Assembly (NCBI RefSeq): GCF_023856365.1
Contig: NC_064555.1
Coordinates: 20,718,254-20,782,253 of the forward strand
Length of the DNA stretch: 64,000 nt
Source: Brienomyrus brachyistius
Taxonomy: Eukaryota; Chordata; Actinopteri; Osteoglossiformes; Mormyridae
Direction of reading: 5' to 3'
Shown: positions 10,789 through 62,600 of the stretch, piece by piece
How the letters are laid out: each line of letters opens with the position of its first letter
How positions within the stretch are numbered: position 1 is the stretch's first letter
Notes under the pieces: model-generated
The model's input: the letters and a program-made list of their open reading frames with translations, nothing else
Database searches by the model: none
What the model was told of the DNA's origin: nothing
Program-made: the position numbers and the translations under genes

Positions 10789-10794
10789 TTTATT
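10789..10794 (-). terminator. Candidate FAM133 polyadenylation signal
   Basis: AATAAA on the minus strand lies about 240 nt past the FAM133 stop codon. A second AATAAA is at 10830-10835. Either gives a plausible 3' UTR. Confidence 0.45.
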
Positions 10795-11006
10795 GCAGAT
10801 AATCCACGTGACAGTCAAATGGTAACACTTTTATTTTGATTGAAAATTCTTAAAAAAAAAAAAAACGGCAAGACAGTTTCCCCATATTAAAAGTTTTGTG
10901 AGTGAAGAGTTCGCTTTTCTCCGGACTCCCGGCTCATGCAGGCGTTCTTTTGCCTTGGCAGCCCGACTCCCGCCTTTCTAGGCATGCACTCACACCCCTG
11001 CCTGTA

Positions 11007-11020
11007 CCACTAGGGGGCGC
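11007..11020 (+). promoter_or_regulatory. CTCF-like motif in FAM133 3' UTR
   Basis: CCACTAGGGGGCGC is a textbook match to the CTCF core. It lies 14 bp past the stop codon of FAM133, in the presumed 3' UTR and between this gene and granulin, where it could act as a domain boundary. Occupancy is inference. Confidence 0.5.
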
Positions 11021-11033
11021 ACAGGAGGACACC

Positions 11034-18151
<7,118 letters not shown>

Positions 18152-18300
18152 TTTTACGGATTTAGCCACGCATGCATACGGTTAACTTTGAGGCTTTATT
18201 TACATCCCTCCGCCGATGATGCAATTCTTCTGACTGGGCCCGAACCGGATGCACGACAGTGGTGCCATCTAGCGGCCACTGTGTTCAAAGGTTCACAGGG
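18152..18300 (-). promoter_or_regulatory. fam133: FAM133 5' UTR and promoter region
   Basis: CpG-rich sequence surrounds and precedes the start codon, with no TATA box, as is typical of a housekeeping promoter. High CpG continues through intron 1 and exon 2 to about 17330. The transcription start cannot be fixed from sequence. Confidence 0.4.
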
Positions 18301-18469
18301 TGGACTGGTGTTCATTGTCAATTAGGAATTAGTTATCTGTCTGTGTGCAGTTCGCATGTGTTCTCCGTGCGGCGGGGAGACTGTACGCAATACATGTACA
18401 TTTATGTATTTGATACATAAACCAGCTGTAGTCAGCTTTTATGCAAATGAGAAATCTGGGTCAGCCACT

Positions 18470-18600
18470 CCCTGTGGCAGTTGGGGTTTAATGAGTCGGG
18501 GTAATTACTCTCCCGAGTGCGTGATTTGAACAGGCACCCTTCCGATCGTAGCATACTCGCACTTGACCCGGTTGCCTTATACTGTGCCCGAGCATGATTG
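18470..18600 (-). mobile_element. Diverged tRNA-type SINE fragment
   Basis: The segment TTGGGGTTTAATGAGTCGGGG..GTGATTTGAACAGGCACCCTTCC resembles the B-box half of the SINE at 16545 and 43015, inverted on the minus strand. It is heavily diverged. Confidence 0.4.
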
Positions 18601-18811
18601 CTCTCCCCGACTTCCCCGCTGGTCTGCGCTAACGTTGCGCGTAACCCACTGAGCCACGTCCCCTATTCCAGCTATGTTCCGGGAGGGGGTCATACTACCG
18701 CAGGAATCTATTAGGAGGCGGGGGGGCATGACGAAAACTAAAAAGGGGCCGGTGGGCTGCCTCTTGCTAACATACGCCGTATAAATACCCTGTATTTCTT
18801 GGGCTAGACCA

Positions 18812-18907
18812 CAGCAGTGCCCCCCAGCCCAGTCCTCAGGACCTACAGGGCCACGTTTTTGCTCCCTCCCAGCTCCCTGCCAGAGTCCACATTGGACTAC
18901 AGGGTCA
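18812..18907. repeat. Dispersed repeat fragment related to 60870-61125
   Basis: CCAGTCCTCAGGACC followed by TTTTTGCTCCCTCCCAGCTCCCTGCCAGA matches the arm and one internal unit of the element at 60870-61125. Here there is one unit, whereas the other copy has four to five. Confidence 0.6.
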
Positions 18908-18922
18908 CCGCAACACAGCCTA

Positions 18923-19275
18923 TCCATCCATCCATTTTCCAAACCGCTTATCCTATTGGGTCGCGGGGGGTCCGGAGCCTATCCCGGAAGCAATGGGCAC
19001 GAGGCAGGGAACAACCCAGGATGGGGGGCCAGCCCATCGCAGGGCACACTCACACACCATTCACTCACACATGCACACCTATGGGCAATTTAGCAAGTCC
19101 AATTAGCCTCAGCATGTTTTTGGACTGTGGGGGGAAACCGGAGTACCCGGAGGAAACCCCACGACGACATGGGGAGAACATGCAAACTCCACACACATGT
19201 GACCCAGGCGGAGACTCGAACCCGGGTCCCAGAGGTGTGAGGCAACAGTGCTAACCACTGCACCACCATGCCGCC
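18923..19275 (-). mobile_element. tRNA-derived SINE, second full-length copy with 15-bp duplication
   Basis: It is nearly identical in sequence to the SINE at 12556-12907. Perfect 15-bp direct repeats, CCGCAACACAGCCTA, lie at 18908-18922 and 19276-19290. The B-box reads GGTTCGAGTCTC on the minus strand and the tail is (ATGG)n. High similarity between the two copies points to fairly recent activity. It sits between FAM133 and the cdk6 3' end and landed beside the repeat fragment at 18812. Confidence 0.88.
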
Positions 19276-22200
19276 CCGCAACACAGCCTAGAATAAGTGA
19301 TATGGAAATGTATGGGTGGATGCATGGGCAAGTGGTGTTTTGGTTGTTGTTTTCTCTGTTGTGACACAAATGTTTCATGTAGATGAGAAACAAAGGGCAT
19401 TTACACACAGAAATATTTATTTTAGAAAAATAAAACTGTCAAGCAGTCAAAGCAGTTTGAAACAACAAGCTTACATTCAAGCAGCTTTAGTCATTGGCAG
19501 AAAATTACCACCTTTTATTTAGATTGGCTGGATCTATACATGGGTTGGGCCAGAGCAATTAGCAGCAAAACCTGTTTATAAAATCCTACAAAAATAAAAA
19601 CACATGCCCCCACCTCTAAAAGAAAATGGTCATAATTTTTTTGCCAATATTGGTTATCATACCTTACAATTTAACATACTTTCCAATTAAGAATGATCTT
19701 AGGCATCAGTTTAAATCAGAAAATAATGCAACACCAAAAAGCAATCGAACTCTAACGTTTCAGGGTGAATTTTATAAATAAGGCTGAATTGCATGTAAAT
19801 AAAAATAAAAAGCTTATTACAGGTTTCAGCATAAAACTGGCATTTAATCTACTGCATTACATTTTTGCCTCAGGTTGGTTTACATTACAATACTGATTCT
19901 TAAATTTACTGATCTAACTAGATCCACATACATGAGAGTACAGTACATTGTTACTCTAAGTAATGCAATATATCCGAAGCATTTTTCTGTCCTGAATGGT
20001 TTCCGACTTGGCACAAACCGCTATATTGTCCGTCACGTATAAGCCCATTGCAAACGTAGCATTTTAACTAAATACAGTAAAAATTTCTCAAGTTCATTAA
20101 ATACCCTACACCAACATTTCTATTGTAATGGTATTTTACTAGCAAAAAAAAAATGAAAAAAAAGATCAAAAACAATAGCCCCAAATTTCCGAAACACCTT
20201 TTCTGAATTGTTCAGCTGTTCGTCTTTTACAGTCCTTATTCCATAGAAATGTATTCAATACAATGTCAACCAATATAAAGATTAATATTTTTCTTACATT
20301 TTTAAATAACAGTAATAACAATATTTGTATTCTCCAGCACTGCCGACGGAACTTGAAGCGCAGAAAATGAGCAGGATCGCTATACTTAATATATAATGAA
20401 AATGTTTGCTCATAGCACCGATTTCACCACCAGGCACGCTTTATTCATCATGAGCATGCACATATTTCGCAAAAAATGTCACTCTAACAAAATGAATATT
20501 TCATGCACAACAGCATAATAGTTTATGCATTTTTTATACTTCTGGTAATAGTCTCCTTTTTTTTTTTGTCCGTATCCACGCTTAATGCAGAGAAAGGCAC
20601 CTGAAATATTGAAGGTGGGCTTGATGATTGTAGGAACAACATCACGGAGAATAACAAGGAGAAGAGGAGCCAAGCATGGGCCTCGACGGCCACACGCAAA
20701 TGCTCATACGGAGCGTCGTAATGACCCATTTCTCAGGTAGGCCTGTTATTCAGGAATGTAAGTTGGAACAGGTGAGCGTACCAAACCACAAAACAAAAAT
20801 GTTAAAGCCACATTTGAGCGCCACCTTGTGGGCATGTTCAAGTTAAAATGGAAACTGTCCAGCGAGGCTTACAATACCGCTAAACATTCGCTATCTAGTC
20901 CCCCTTACAAAAGACTCCTCGACAGTTTCATTACAGTCTCATTAAGAACCATCAGAAGAGAGGAGCAGTGTGACCCTCCAGAGGTATCAGAGCTCTTTAG
21001 CTTGTTAAGGACATTTTAACAAATATATATTAAAATAAATAAAACAGGAATATTTCTTATTTTGTAGGGCAACAGAGTGCTAAAGGTGTATTTTAGCTCA
21101 AAAAGCATTGCTTTTTGAAATCAAGCAAAATACACCATGCAACAATTTCCATGGCAACCTCTGACATGCTGGTGCTTCAGGTTCGAAGGAGGTGAAATCG
21201 CTCATCGTCATTTGCACATGATGCCAGACTCCTTTCGCTCTCGAGCAAGACAATGAATGTAAGCAAAACTTAAATACTAAAATCGATAGGGTCAATAAAT
21301 AACTAATACAACGACAACGCAAAATCAAAATTTTCACTGAGGTTGGCATGACACGGTAGGAGATACTGTCTTGGGGGAGCATGCCACCCACAATGCACTG
21401 CAGCAACACCCAGCAACATGGAAACCATCCAGCTTAATTTAACCTAGACTACCCCTGTAAAGGTAGGCCTGTATAGAATGGGTTGATCTAATTCTCAAAA
21501 ACAAGAATGCACTCGTTTTCCCTGGGAGGCACTGAGATGTTACGAGTGGAAGGTGCTGAAGTGTGCAGGGCGAATTAGCCTGTATTAAGGCACAGGATCC
21601 TGGATGGGAGCATCTGCACATCCCAAAATCTGGTGCAACTTACATCAACATGCAACCAATGACAATAAGCCAGCAGCACTGGAAATGCACTCGACAGGCT
21701 GTTATCATTGCTGAAAATAATTATTTACATCTGTGTTCTGTAACCGATATGGAGAACCCTATTTACCATAAGAAGTCATTCTGCTCAATAATTTCTTTTA
21801 CAAAAATAGATACAAGTGGTAGCAAACAGTTAACAGGGGCATACTCAGCGCAATACTGAATTTTCCACAGCATATTCACATTTTCTGAAGGCATTTAACT
21901 AATGATTTTTTTACAGTTGTATTTACACATAACAAGCAACAGGCTGAATCATAGTCATTCAGATACGTTCCCTGAATTTCCCACTATGGGGGCAGAGATT
22001 TGAGTGAGTTGCAGTAAAAAAACAAAAAAACAAAACAAAAAAAAAAACGATGAAAATTGGCCCAAGTTTTTAAGATAGAGGGTTTACTTGTCCTCAACTC
22101 ATAATTCAAAAATAACTTGCACATTTATGCTGAGATTTTCCATCTATAATGACAAATCCAAGATTCATTATCCAAGACAGAAGGACTGTGTAGTGGGTAG

Positions 22201-23681
22201 TTACTACATGTCTAAGTAGATAGAATACTGTTGGAAAAAAATCACTTGTAGCTTATATATAAATTACACACGTTGGAAATTATATCTGTCCCAGTTAATA
22301 AAAAAAAAAAATAAAGGTATTAACTGATATATGTGTGTACTGTACCTTTAAATTACCTGCAAATTGTTGGTAAGCATTCATGTGACATTAGAGTGAATGG
22401 TAAGAGGACGCATGCCTGTGTTATTTTACTTACATGAATCCTGAGTATAAACACAAAGAATTAAGTTTAAGGACATGAACATGTCATCAGGTCAGGCTCC
22501 CCAGGCAACTAAACCCTGTTGTCTGAATCCTAACTGCTGAGCTGAAGACCAGCAAACTCACTCTCAGGAGTTAAACGTTCAATCACATTTAACATGTACA
22601 GATAGCTTCAAAGTCTTTGGATTTTGTTCACTGTAGTTTTTCAGTAACAAAGTTGTAACTTACTCTGAAAGGTCTAATTTATCCCCCCACCTCATTTCGG
22701 ACTTATTTTTACTGGCCAACGATGAAATAATGCAGCAAATGAGACATTAGTGTCACAATGACATAAACATGCATATAATGTGACGAAATTAGTAAGAGAC
22801 CTGTTCTCAAAATAGATGTGTAAGTATACATATGATGTGTAATCATGTATCACATTTACTGTCCGTCCTGCATATATTTTTAATTGTGGCGTTTAAACCA
22901 ATAAGGTCTAGTATACAAAATTATGTCTGATATGTAATGACCTGTTCCACCCTATAATCTGTCTTTCATTTTTCTATTGTGATACACAGCGTACCAGCGC
23001 ATGCTTACAATCCAAAAAAAATGTTCATGATAAACCGGGCTTTCTAGTGCAGTCCTGGGTCTAAAAATTCAGGATATGGACAAAAGGCCAGTTATAAGAA
23101 AAAAAATGACTGCTTCATCCATGCAAACACTTTCTGTGACATGACATAACCTCCAACAATGAACTCTTACTTGCTCTAACACTACAGCTACCGCACTACG
23201 TCCTCCGAACTCCGAAAAATTCATGGGTCACGTCATCTACGCAGTGTCTGCAGCCACCTCATCCACACCGACCCTTTCGTCACCACGAAAGGCCCACCCC
23301 AATTAGCTTTTTTTCACAAACCACACACCATACTTACTGGTCTTCTGCAATGACCTGCTGCCATTATGTACAAAGTTAACAGTTTTCACAGAACACATAT
23401 ACGTGGCAGCACACGCATTGGCCTTGGAACAACTCCAGGATTTTTACATCAACTCCATTATCCTTTATCAAAGACCTACAAAAATATTTTACAGCAACAT
23501 ATTAGGATTTTTCACAACTCAGCAGACACATCTTCCTCTTTTTGCACGCATCAGGTAATGTACCGCAATTATTTAATCCTGCTTTGTATCTGTTTGCCTC
23601 CAGCAGCCTTGCGGCAGTATATCAAAATAACCGCAACGCTGGTTAACACTTGTAAAAATGGGAGAACATTTAACTTAAAAA

Positions 23682-23721
23682 AACACACACACACACACAC
23701 AAACTAGAAAAAATTAAACAG

Positions 23722-23778
<57 letters not shown>
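23682..23778. repeat. (AC)n and (TA)n microsatellites
   Basis: An AC run at 23682-23701 is followed by an uninterrupted TA run of about 27 units at 23724-23778. Both fall within the presumed cdk6 3' UTR, so the transcript would carry a long UA hairpin-forming tract. Confidence 0.9.
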
Positions 23779-23779
<1 letters not shown>

Positions 23780-23899
23780 CTGTACACACAGTCATCTCCA
23801 TCAGCTTCAATAGCTGAGGCTGCTTTAGGAACTGAGAGTATATAAAACTTGAATTCACAAATGAGAAAACATAACCCAAGGCACTAAGCAGTATCGCCA

Positions 23900-23913
23900 C
23901 CACTAGGGGGCAG
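23900..23913 (+). promoter_or_regulatory. CTCF-like motif in cdk6 3' region
   Basis: CCACTAGGGGGCAG matches the CTCF core. It lies 530 bp past the cdk6 stop codon and has the same orientation as the motif in the FAM133 3' UTR. Confidence 0.45.
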
Positions 23914-23982
23914 AGATGACACAGTCACTTAACACATTCCATGATGTGATATGCAGAACGTCAATGTTCCGGGAAGTTGGGC

Positions 23983-24001
23983 GGGGGGGGGGGGGGGGGG
24001 G
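23983..24001 (+). repeat. Poly-G tract
   Basis: An uninterrupted run of 19 G on the plus strand (C in the cdk6 transcript). Confidence 0.9.
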
Positions 24002-24441
24002 AGCACAAGCCAGATGGGGATGGGGGGAACTGGCGGGGGTGCTGATGATCAGCTAAGTAGATGAGCAAAGATAAGTATGGCCATGAACTGGAGAGAACAG
24101 CTGGAGTGGTGAGACCCAGGACCCCCTGTCTGGGTGGGGAGGGGGTCTTCGAGGGGGTGTCCTCTGGAAGACAGCATGTGAGGAAGCAGCTTCTGGAAGT
24201 CCAGATTTTTCCCAGGTGGTTCGATTCTGAACGGGATGTCTTTGCATTGTAGTAAAAAGAAAAAAAACTATTCCATATCGTGGGCAAACTATTTTTGATT
24301 CCATTATCAAGAAATCAAAAGAGCAGCATATGTTGTTGTGGAAGACTTTCCCCCCCCTCTCTTTTTCAGCAAAAAATATTTCAAACCACCCAAATAAAAG
24401 CTAATCTCCTTGAGTCAAGTCCGTGGTGGCAGACATGTCCG

Positions 24442-56867
<32,426 letters not shown>

Positions 56868-58370
56868 CTTACACTTCTTTATTGTCTCTTTCACTTGCGG
56901 TTAAAAATATCGCCGGTGCCAAATCCCGACGAAAACGAAGCATTAAAATTATTACAACATCACCAGAAATGCATGGCTTGTATTTGTAATACCTATGGTT
57001 AAACAAATAAAAGAGACAGAAAACAGCGGGTCATACTGTGTTCGCAAAATAAAGACTTAAATCGCCTTTATAAGCTTTATCACATTTCTTTAATGTCGCC
57101 GAATAATTAATCTATTCATAAGTAAACATTGTTATTGCAAGTTTCATTTTTCTTATCTAGCAACTTAAATATTTGGGTCCTGAACTACTTATAAGTCAAT
57201 GTATTCCAATGCATATCATAACAGTACGGGCGTGTAGCACAAAAGCACGAGGTATTTGTCCCTATGCATGGTGTTATACAACTCGGAATTAATTAAGCGA
57301 AGACAACAAAATAAGGATAACATGCAAAGATATCAACTGGATTCGCGTTTGCCTAAATTACAAGACTTTCAAAATCAGATAACATATATTCTTTCTGATG
57401 CGAGGCTCTAAAAATTGTGGCGAGCACGTGGTTGTATTGTTTCGACTTCCCATATAAATAAAAGATGTCAGTTTATATATTATCTATTTGCTTCCAAACT
57501 TCCCGTAACATTTAAAGAAAATGTTACTTGGACAGCACTTTGCAGCATTAAGTTTACCATCATATTTAAAAGGATCGAAAGTTTTAATTATACATTTCAT
57601 GGCTAGCTCAAATTCAGTGTCAGTCTTGAGCAAAATATACATTAGGAAACACAGAACTATGTCCTATAGGCTAAACACCGTTTTACAAGCATGCACTAAC
57701 ACCCACACTGTCGACACAGCTGCATACATGCAATAAAAGATATGTGAAAAAATCCTGGAGGAAGTTAACATTTTGCAGAAATTCAAATACCTGATAGATA
57801 TAGATTAGGAATCCAAATCCGTAGCGACGTGCACGTCCTTACAATCTGCGATGAAACCAGCCCTTTCTTCGTGAGCAGAAGTTTGCAAATACTTCACAGA
57901 TCCCTCACTGTCTATGCCCTGGGCCACACAGGTAGAGGGATGGTGCACGCGCTGGAACCCCCATCCTCCAGCAGTACCAAACACAGCACGACCTATTCAA
58001 GCAAATCAACTAAAAGGGCTTTTCGATTTTTTTTTCACACTAGATCGTGTACTTTAAAAACTCGGTTTTCCCGGAGATCACAGTCCATACCGCAGGCTCC
58101 TCAAGGAACGAAGTGCTGTTCCCCCGTCCCAGAGTATGGAGAGTTCGCTCAGATTCCTTTTCCCTTTCCCACGCTAGCTGAATGCGCCTTGACCCCCTTC
58201 AGAGAAGTTTGACACAGAGCAGGAACATTTCCGCATTCCTCTCTAACTACAAAGGCAAAACCGCCTCGTTCTGCTTTCTTTCTGTCTCCTTGGTTTCTCT
58301 GGGCCGTTTTTAAAATTGTCAGCTTCCAAAACAGGGATCTACAAGAAGAGAAAAAAGTGATCATAAACAC
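56868..58370 (-). promoter_or_regulatory. cdk6: cdk6 5' UTR and presumed upstream non-coding exon/promoter region
   Basis: The sequence just before the start codon has a possible acceptor (TTTTTAACCGCAAG near 56895), so the 5' UTR may continue in an upstream exon. A CpG-richer stretch at about 57930-58330 is the best place for a first exon and promoter. No TATA box or firm donor could be assigned. Confidence 0.3.
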
Positions 58371-58399
58371 CATTTAATGCAACAGTCGAGTATCGGGAT

Positions 58400-59740
58400 G
58401 TAGAAAACATGCTTTTCCTTATTCGATGCAGAGCAGATTCTACGCCGACATGGGTAGTTCTGTGCCGTGAGGCCAGGTTCAAAACCCAGAGGCACAGGAT
58501 TAATGTCATGAGATGTTTAATGCAGACTCAGTTTTAAATTGCTTGCTCAATTTATTTTTGGCAACACGACTCCTGCGCATTTCTGGAAAAACCAAAATTA
58601 ACATTCATGCATGTGAGTACATGTATGACGTACATTTTCTACATAAATGCGTGCAGTAAGCTTAGCACTATTTATTAAAAATACAGGCACACGTAGAATA
58701 CGATAAACATCCATAGTGGCGACGTCAGTGATGTATGTATTTATTTAATGTATTCATGTACACGATTGCACATTTGCGGGGGAAATAATTTATCACAGGC
58801 TGTACTAATGCGTATTAAATGTGTCGATAAACGGTATTCGGACAAGTGAACCACTGTATGCGTGGCATGAATAAGCACTGCATGGGCCGTATGAAATCAG
58901 TCCGAGGCTACTTGTTAATAAGAGTATTTGCATGGCCCAATGAGGGGGAAAACCCATGTGTGAAACGTGAACTCAAGAAAATTGGAACGTGTAACGTATC
59001 TTGCAAAGCAAGCCGTTGTTGATCAATGTTAGTGAATTTCAATTCGACTCATCGTTTTTGCAAAATGAGAAGATAACGCGACATACTGAGAAAGTTTAAC
59101 CTTTTGTAAATATGTATTCTGTCCGATCCACATCTATTAACATACGTCAAGCTGTTGTTTGAGATATTGTGTGAAATATTTCCTAGGATAATTTTAATGC
59201 CGTTGCATTGGGAGAAACCAAAGAAAGAATCCTCAACGACAGACTACTCGAATTCTTATTTGAGAGAGCTGTGCATTTCGTGTTCACTGGTATGCCGTTG
59301 TTCTTAATGCAGACGTTCCAGTGTGTAAAAGTTAAGGTTTTTGACTAGCAAAGAAATGGCGAATGTTATGCTTTATTCACAACCATTTTCCATAAAATTA
59401 TAATGCACTCAAAAACTCTAAACATCCAAAAATTCTGTGCCATACTGATCAAATCCCAGAAGTCTGTGGGTAAAAGTGATTCTCTACCCATGAGCATTTA
59501 TTTCTCATAAAAATTAAGTTGTTCTTACAAATTCCTCGCAAGGCCCATCAGATACATAGAACCAACTGAATGCCTGTTATACTTGGAGAACAGAATTCAC
59601 TTTCATAAAAGGCTAAAGGATAGATGCTAATTTCCTTTGAACTCACTGCAGTATTATTCTTTAATATGTTGTTGTGCAAACATATCTGTCAAAAGCTCAG
59701 ATATGTTCATAAATAGATATGTTTATAGATATTATCAAAT
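58400..59740. other. Upstream DNA without recognised features
   Basis: AT-rich sequence, no gene or named repeat seen. Confidence 0.4.
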
Positions 59741-59744
59741 ATAT

Positions 59745-60384
59745 AGTATTGTGCAAAAGTCATAGGCAGTCATAGAAAATGTTTACGGCTATTTATCTCG
59801 GTGGTACAGGTATATTTCCTCAGAAGAAAAAAAAGCTAACATTATAACGTATGCAAATTAATGGTAACACAATAAAAAGTGAACAAGAATTTTGTTTATT
59901 CTTTATTTGTTTATAGGTTACTGAAATCTTGTTGAACGGCTAGATAAACTCTACATTGGTTCCCAAACTTCTCCTCAGGGGCACCTCAGCCGTTCTATTT
60001 CTTTGCTAAATTTGTCCACCCGTTCAATTAATTAATTAACTTCCATCCATCCTTTGTCCAAACCGCATATCCTTCTGGGTCGCGGGGAGTCCGGAACCTA
60101 TCCTGAAAGCTATGGGCACGAGGCAGGGAACAACCCAGAATGGGGGGGGGGGGGGGGGGGTAATTAATTAACTTGTTTTATTAAATAACGCAATGGGGTA
60201 TTGATTACCCAAACAAGATGGGGTAGTCAAAAACTTTAGGTGACTTTAGGAGAGGTTTTTAAATGGCCAAGCTGACACACTTGACAGACATAATATCATA
60301 ATTTTACACCAACATAAACATCATTTAAGATCATTTTAACATTATGTTCTGTGACTGCCTAAGGCTTTTGCACAGTGCTGTATG
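59745..60384. mobile_element. Non-autonomous mariner-type element, copy 2, carrying a nested SINE
   Basis: The left end AGTATTGTGCAAAAGTCATAGGCAGTCA and right end TGACTGCCTAAGGCTTTTGCACAGTGCTG are inverted to each other. The stretch GGAGAGGTTTTTAAATGGCCAAGCTGAC near 60250 is the inverse of the corresponding part of copy 1 at 7747-8250. It is interrupted by a SINE fragment at about 60042-60160. Confidence 0.75.
60042..60160 (-). mobile_element. SINE 3' fragment nested in the mariner-type element
   Basis: CCATCCATCCTTTGTCCAAACCGCATATCC, GGGTCGCGGGGAGTCCGGAACC and GGGCACGAGGCAGGGAACAACCC match the 3' third of the SINE family at 12556. It runs into a poly-G tract (60142-60160). The sequence TAATTAATTAACTT at 60030-60043 recurs at 60161-60174, a plausible target duplication. 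Confidence 0.75.
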
Positions 60385-60869
60385 TCTATATGTAGATATA
60401 TTCAAAATGTTACCAAGCTTATCAACAACATTTGCTAGCAGAAGTCACAGCAAATGTAGCAGAAATTAAAACGCAAAAAACATTAGACAGACACACTGTA
60501 GGTCCAGAGCAAAACAGAAAGGAAAAAAAATACCCCACCATGGTCCCTGGCCAGAGGTTTTTATCTAGATTGCAGATTGTACTTTCTGGCCAGGAAATGG
60601 GGTATCCCCTCAGATGTCCTCTCTAAGTCTGGTAGCGCTCCAAATGCACTGTCCCATTGGCCTCTGTCTTAGAAGGGTGAACGCCTTCCTGTTCCTTGAG
60701 AATGCTCAGAAATGATGCATACATCGGAAAGAAATGCTGGGAGAGACTTAGCTCATCTTTCTCTCAGTTGTGGACCCGAATTCTGGAGTCGCAAATGAAA
60801 CTTATCAGGTCTTCCTCAGCCACGTTGGGTCCCATTACCCTTTATGAAACAGAGCACTTTTGTAGACTA

Positions 60870-61125
60870 GTTTTCCAATCCAGTCCTCAAGAACCCGCAT
60901 TTTTACTCCCTCCGAGCTCCCTGCCAGACAGTCTACATTTTTGCTCCCCCCAAACTCCCTGCCAGACAGTCCACATTTTTGCTCCCCCCAAACTCCCTGC
61001 CAGACAGTCCACATTTTTGCTCCCCCCAAGCTCCCTGCCAGACAGTCCACATTTTTGCTCCCAGAAGCTGGGAGAGAGGAAATACGTGGACTGACTGTGG
61101 GTCCCCAAGGACCAGATTGGGAAGC
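60870..61125. repeat. Dispersed inverted-arm repeat with internal 38-bp tandem units
   Basis: Arms reading TTCCAATCCAGTCCTCAAGAACC (left) and GGTCCCCAAGGACCAGATTGGGAA (right) are inverted to each other. Between them a 38-bp unit containing CTCCCTGCCAGACAGTCCAC and ATTTTTGCTCCCCCCAA is repeated about four and a half times. Frames that run through it are periodic artefacts, not genes. A one-unit relative lies at 18812-18907. Confidence 0.85.
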
Positions 61126-61374
61126 ACTGATCAAGTCAGATTAGAAAAATGTAAAGACTGATTAGAGAGAAGTCTTTCACGGTTGCCAGGTATTTGTAAG
61201 GTAAGTTCCCTGGCTGAGAGGGCGCCGAGGATCAGCAGACCTGGGGCTGGGGAGGGTCTCTCATGTGCTTCCGTGTTCTGACCTCTTTCAGGTGCGGCAG
61301 GGGGGGAGGGGGTGCATTTTCATTTACATATTTGGACTGGTTTTGTGGAGGAACATGGATTTTTTTTCTTAATT

Positions 61375-61780
61375 CAAAACACACACACACGCATATACAC
61401 ACGCAGGTTTGTTATGATATCTTTGTGGGGTCTCTCCATTCATTTCTATGGGGAAAACTCTGAACCCAGCATGACGACCTTAACCCCTACCCAGCCCTAA
61501 CCTTAACCATAAGTAACCAAACAAAATATGAGACTTTTAGTTTTTTTAGACTTTTAGTCACAGATTTTTGAGGAGACCTGAAAATGGTCCCCACAACATG
61601 AATAACAGGTTTTTAATCACATTGTAGGGGACATAAACCTAATCCACACACACACACACACACACACTTGCATGCACACACACATACACAGGCTTGAAAT
61701 GATATCTTTGTGGGGACTCTGCATTCATGCACATACATGCACACACACACGCACACACAGAAAGACCTTTATATGGTTAC
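61375..61780. repeat. Dispersed fish repeat with CA microsatellites, second copy
   Basis: The core TGATATCTTTGTGGGG, then AACCATAAGTAACCAAACAAAATATGAGACTTTTAG, then several CA runs match the repeat at 24880-25400. A second TGATATCTTTGTGGGGACTC near 61700 suggests a tandem or nested pair. Confidence 0.7.
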
Positions 61781-61899
61781 CAGTGAGGATGATAATGGAT
61801 GTTGCAGTATATAGGGCGAACCGCGCCCCCACTGAGATGCCATCTTTGCATTACAATGCACTTGGCAAGTGCTTCGTCCTCCATGTATAACTGTACATG

Positions 61900-62600
61900 C
61901 ATTCCTTTACATTTCTGCATCATCATTGTTCAGTTTTAATGAGCACTGAAAGCCATTGCCTGGACTGAATATATTACCATTCATGGTCTTAGTTTGGCCA
62001 TAAAATGGAAGCTGAAAATGAACAGAGTGAAATTGAGTGCCATATGCAAAATGTTTTTAACCTAGTTAATTTTTTTTTTTAATTTTCCCTTTAAGTGTCA
62101 CAGTCGACTGTGCATTTTTCTTTTGTTTTTACAATAATTCTTTTCACATTAATGTGGACACCATTTATCGATGGGTGCTGCTGTTCACTTATGAGATGCC
62201 ATCATGCCCTTCCTAAGCTGGCTGTAAGTGAGAAAACACTGAACCAGAGCCTAAAGGAAAAGTTCCTTTATCCTGAAGGTAAAATTGAAGTTTAAATTGA
62301 AACATTTGCAAATAAGACACACCTAGCTATTATACAGCGATTCAGTGGTGAATGGCTTGAAGATACAACATGTGTAATCATTATCAGTACTGCTGTGGCT
62401 TTTTAAAATGTAGCTTTATTTTTTACCATAAACAGATAAAGTACTATACAAGTATATCCATAAACCAATAGATAAAAATATGCATTTTATGTACTTTAAA
62501 GCACTCATCCATCCTGTAATGTATCAATATGAAACACGTGGTCTTGAAGTTTTGGCCATAAATCTCCTTATTTGTTTCAAGTGTTTTAAATTGAACGCTT
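61900..62600. other. Upstream DNA without recognised features
   Basis: No exon, repeat or motif that I can support. Confidence 0.4.

Larger units (their letters stand above)
19416..24441 (-). other. cdk6: Probable long 3' UTR of cdk6
   Basis: This 5-kb AT-rich stretch directly follows the cdk6 stop codon. It contains almost no dispersed transposons, unlike the flanks, but does hold AC, TA and G tracts. Minus-strand AATAAA signals near 19416-19421 and 19514-19519 could end the transcript. Mammalian CDK6 is known for a very long 3' UTR. The extent is inferred; RNA evidence is needed to confirm it. Confidence 0.45.

Noticed and set aside
18817..19254. 145-codon plus-strand frame, with similar frames at 12540-12931
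   Set aside because: They lie entirely inside SINE copies, and similar peptides appear in both copies for that reason.
60696..61134. Long overlapping frames on both strands with periodic peptides
   Set aside because: They run through the 38-bp tandem repeat. Periodicity in several frames at once comes from the DNA repeat, not from a protein.
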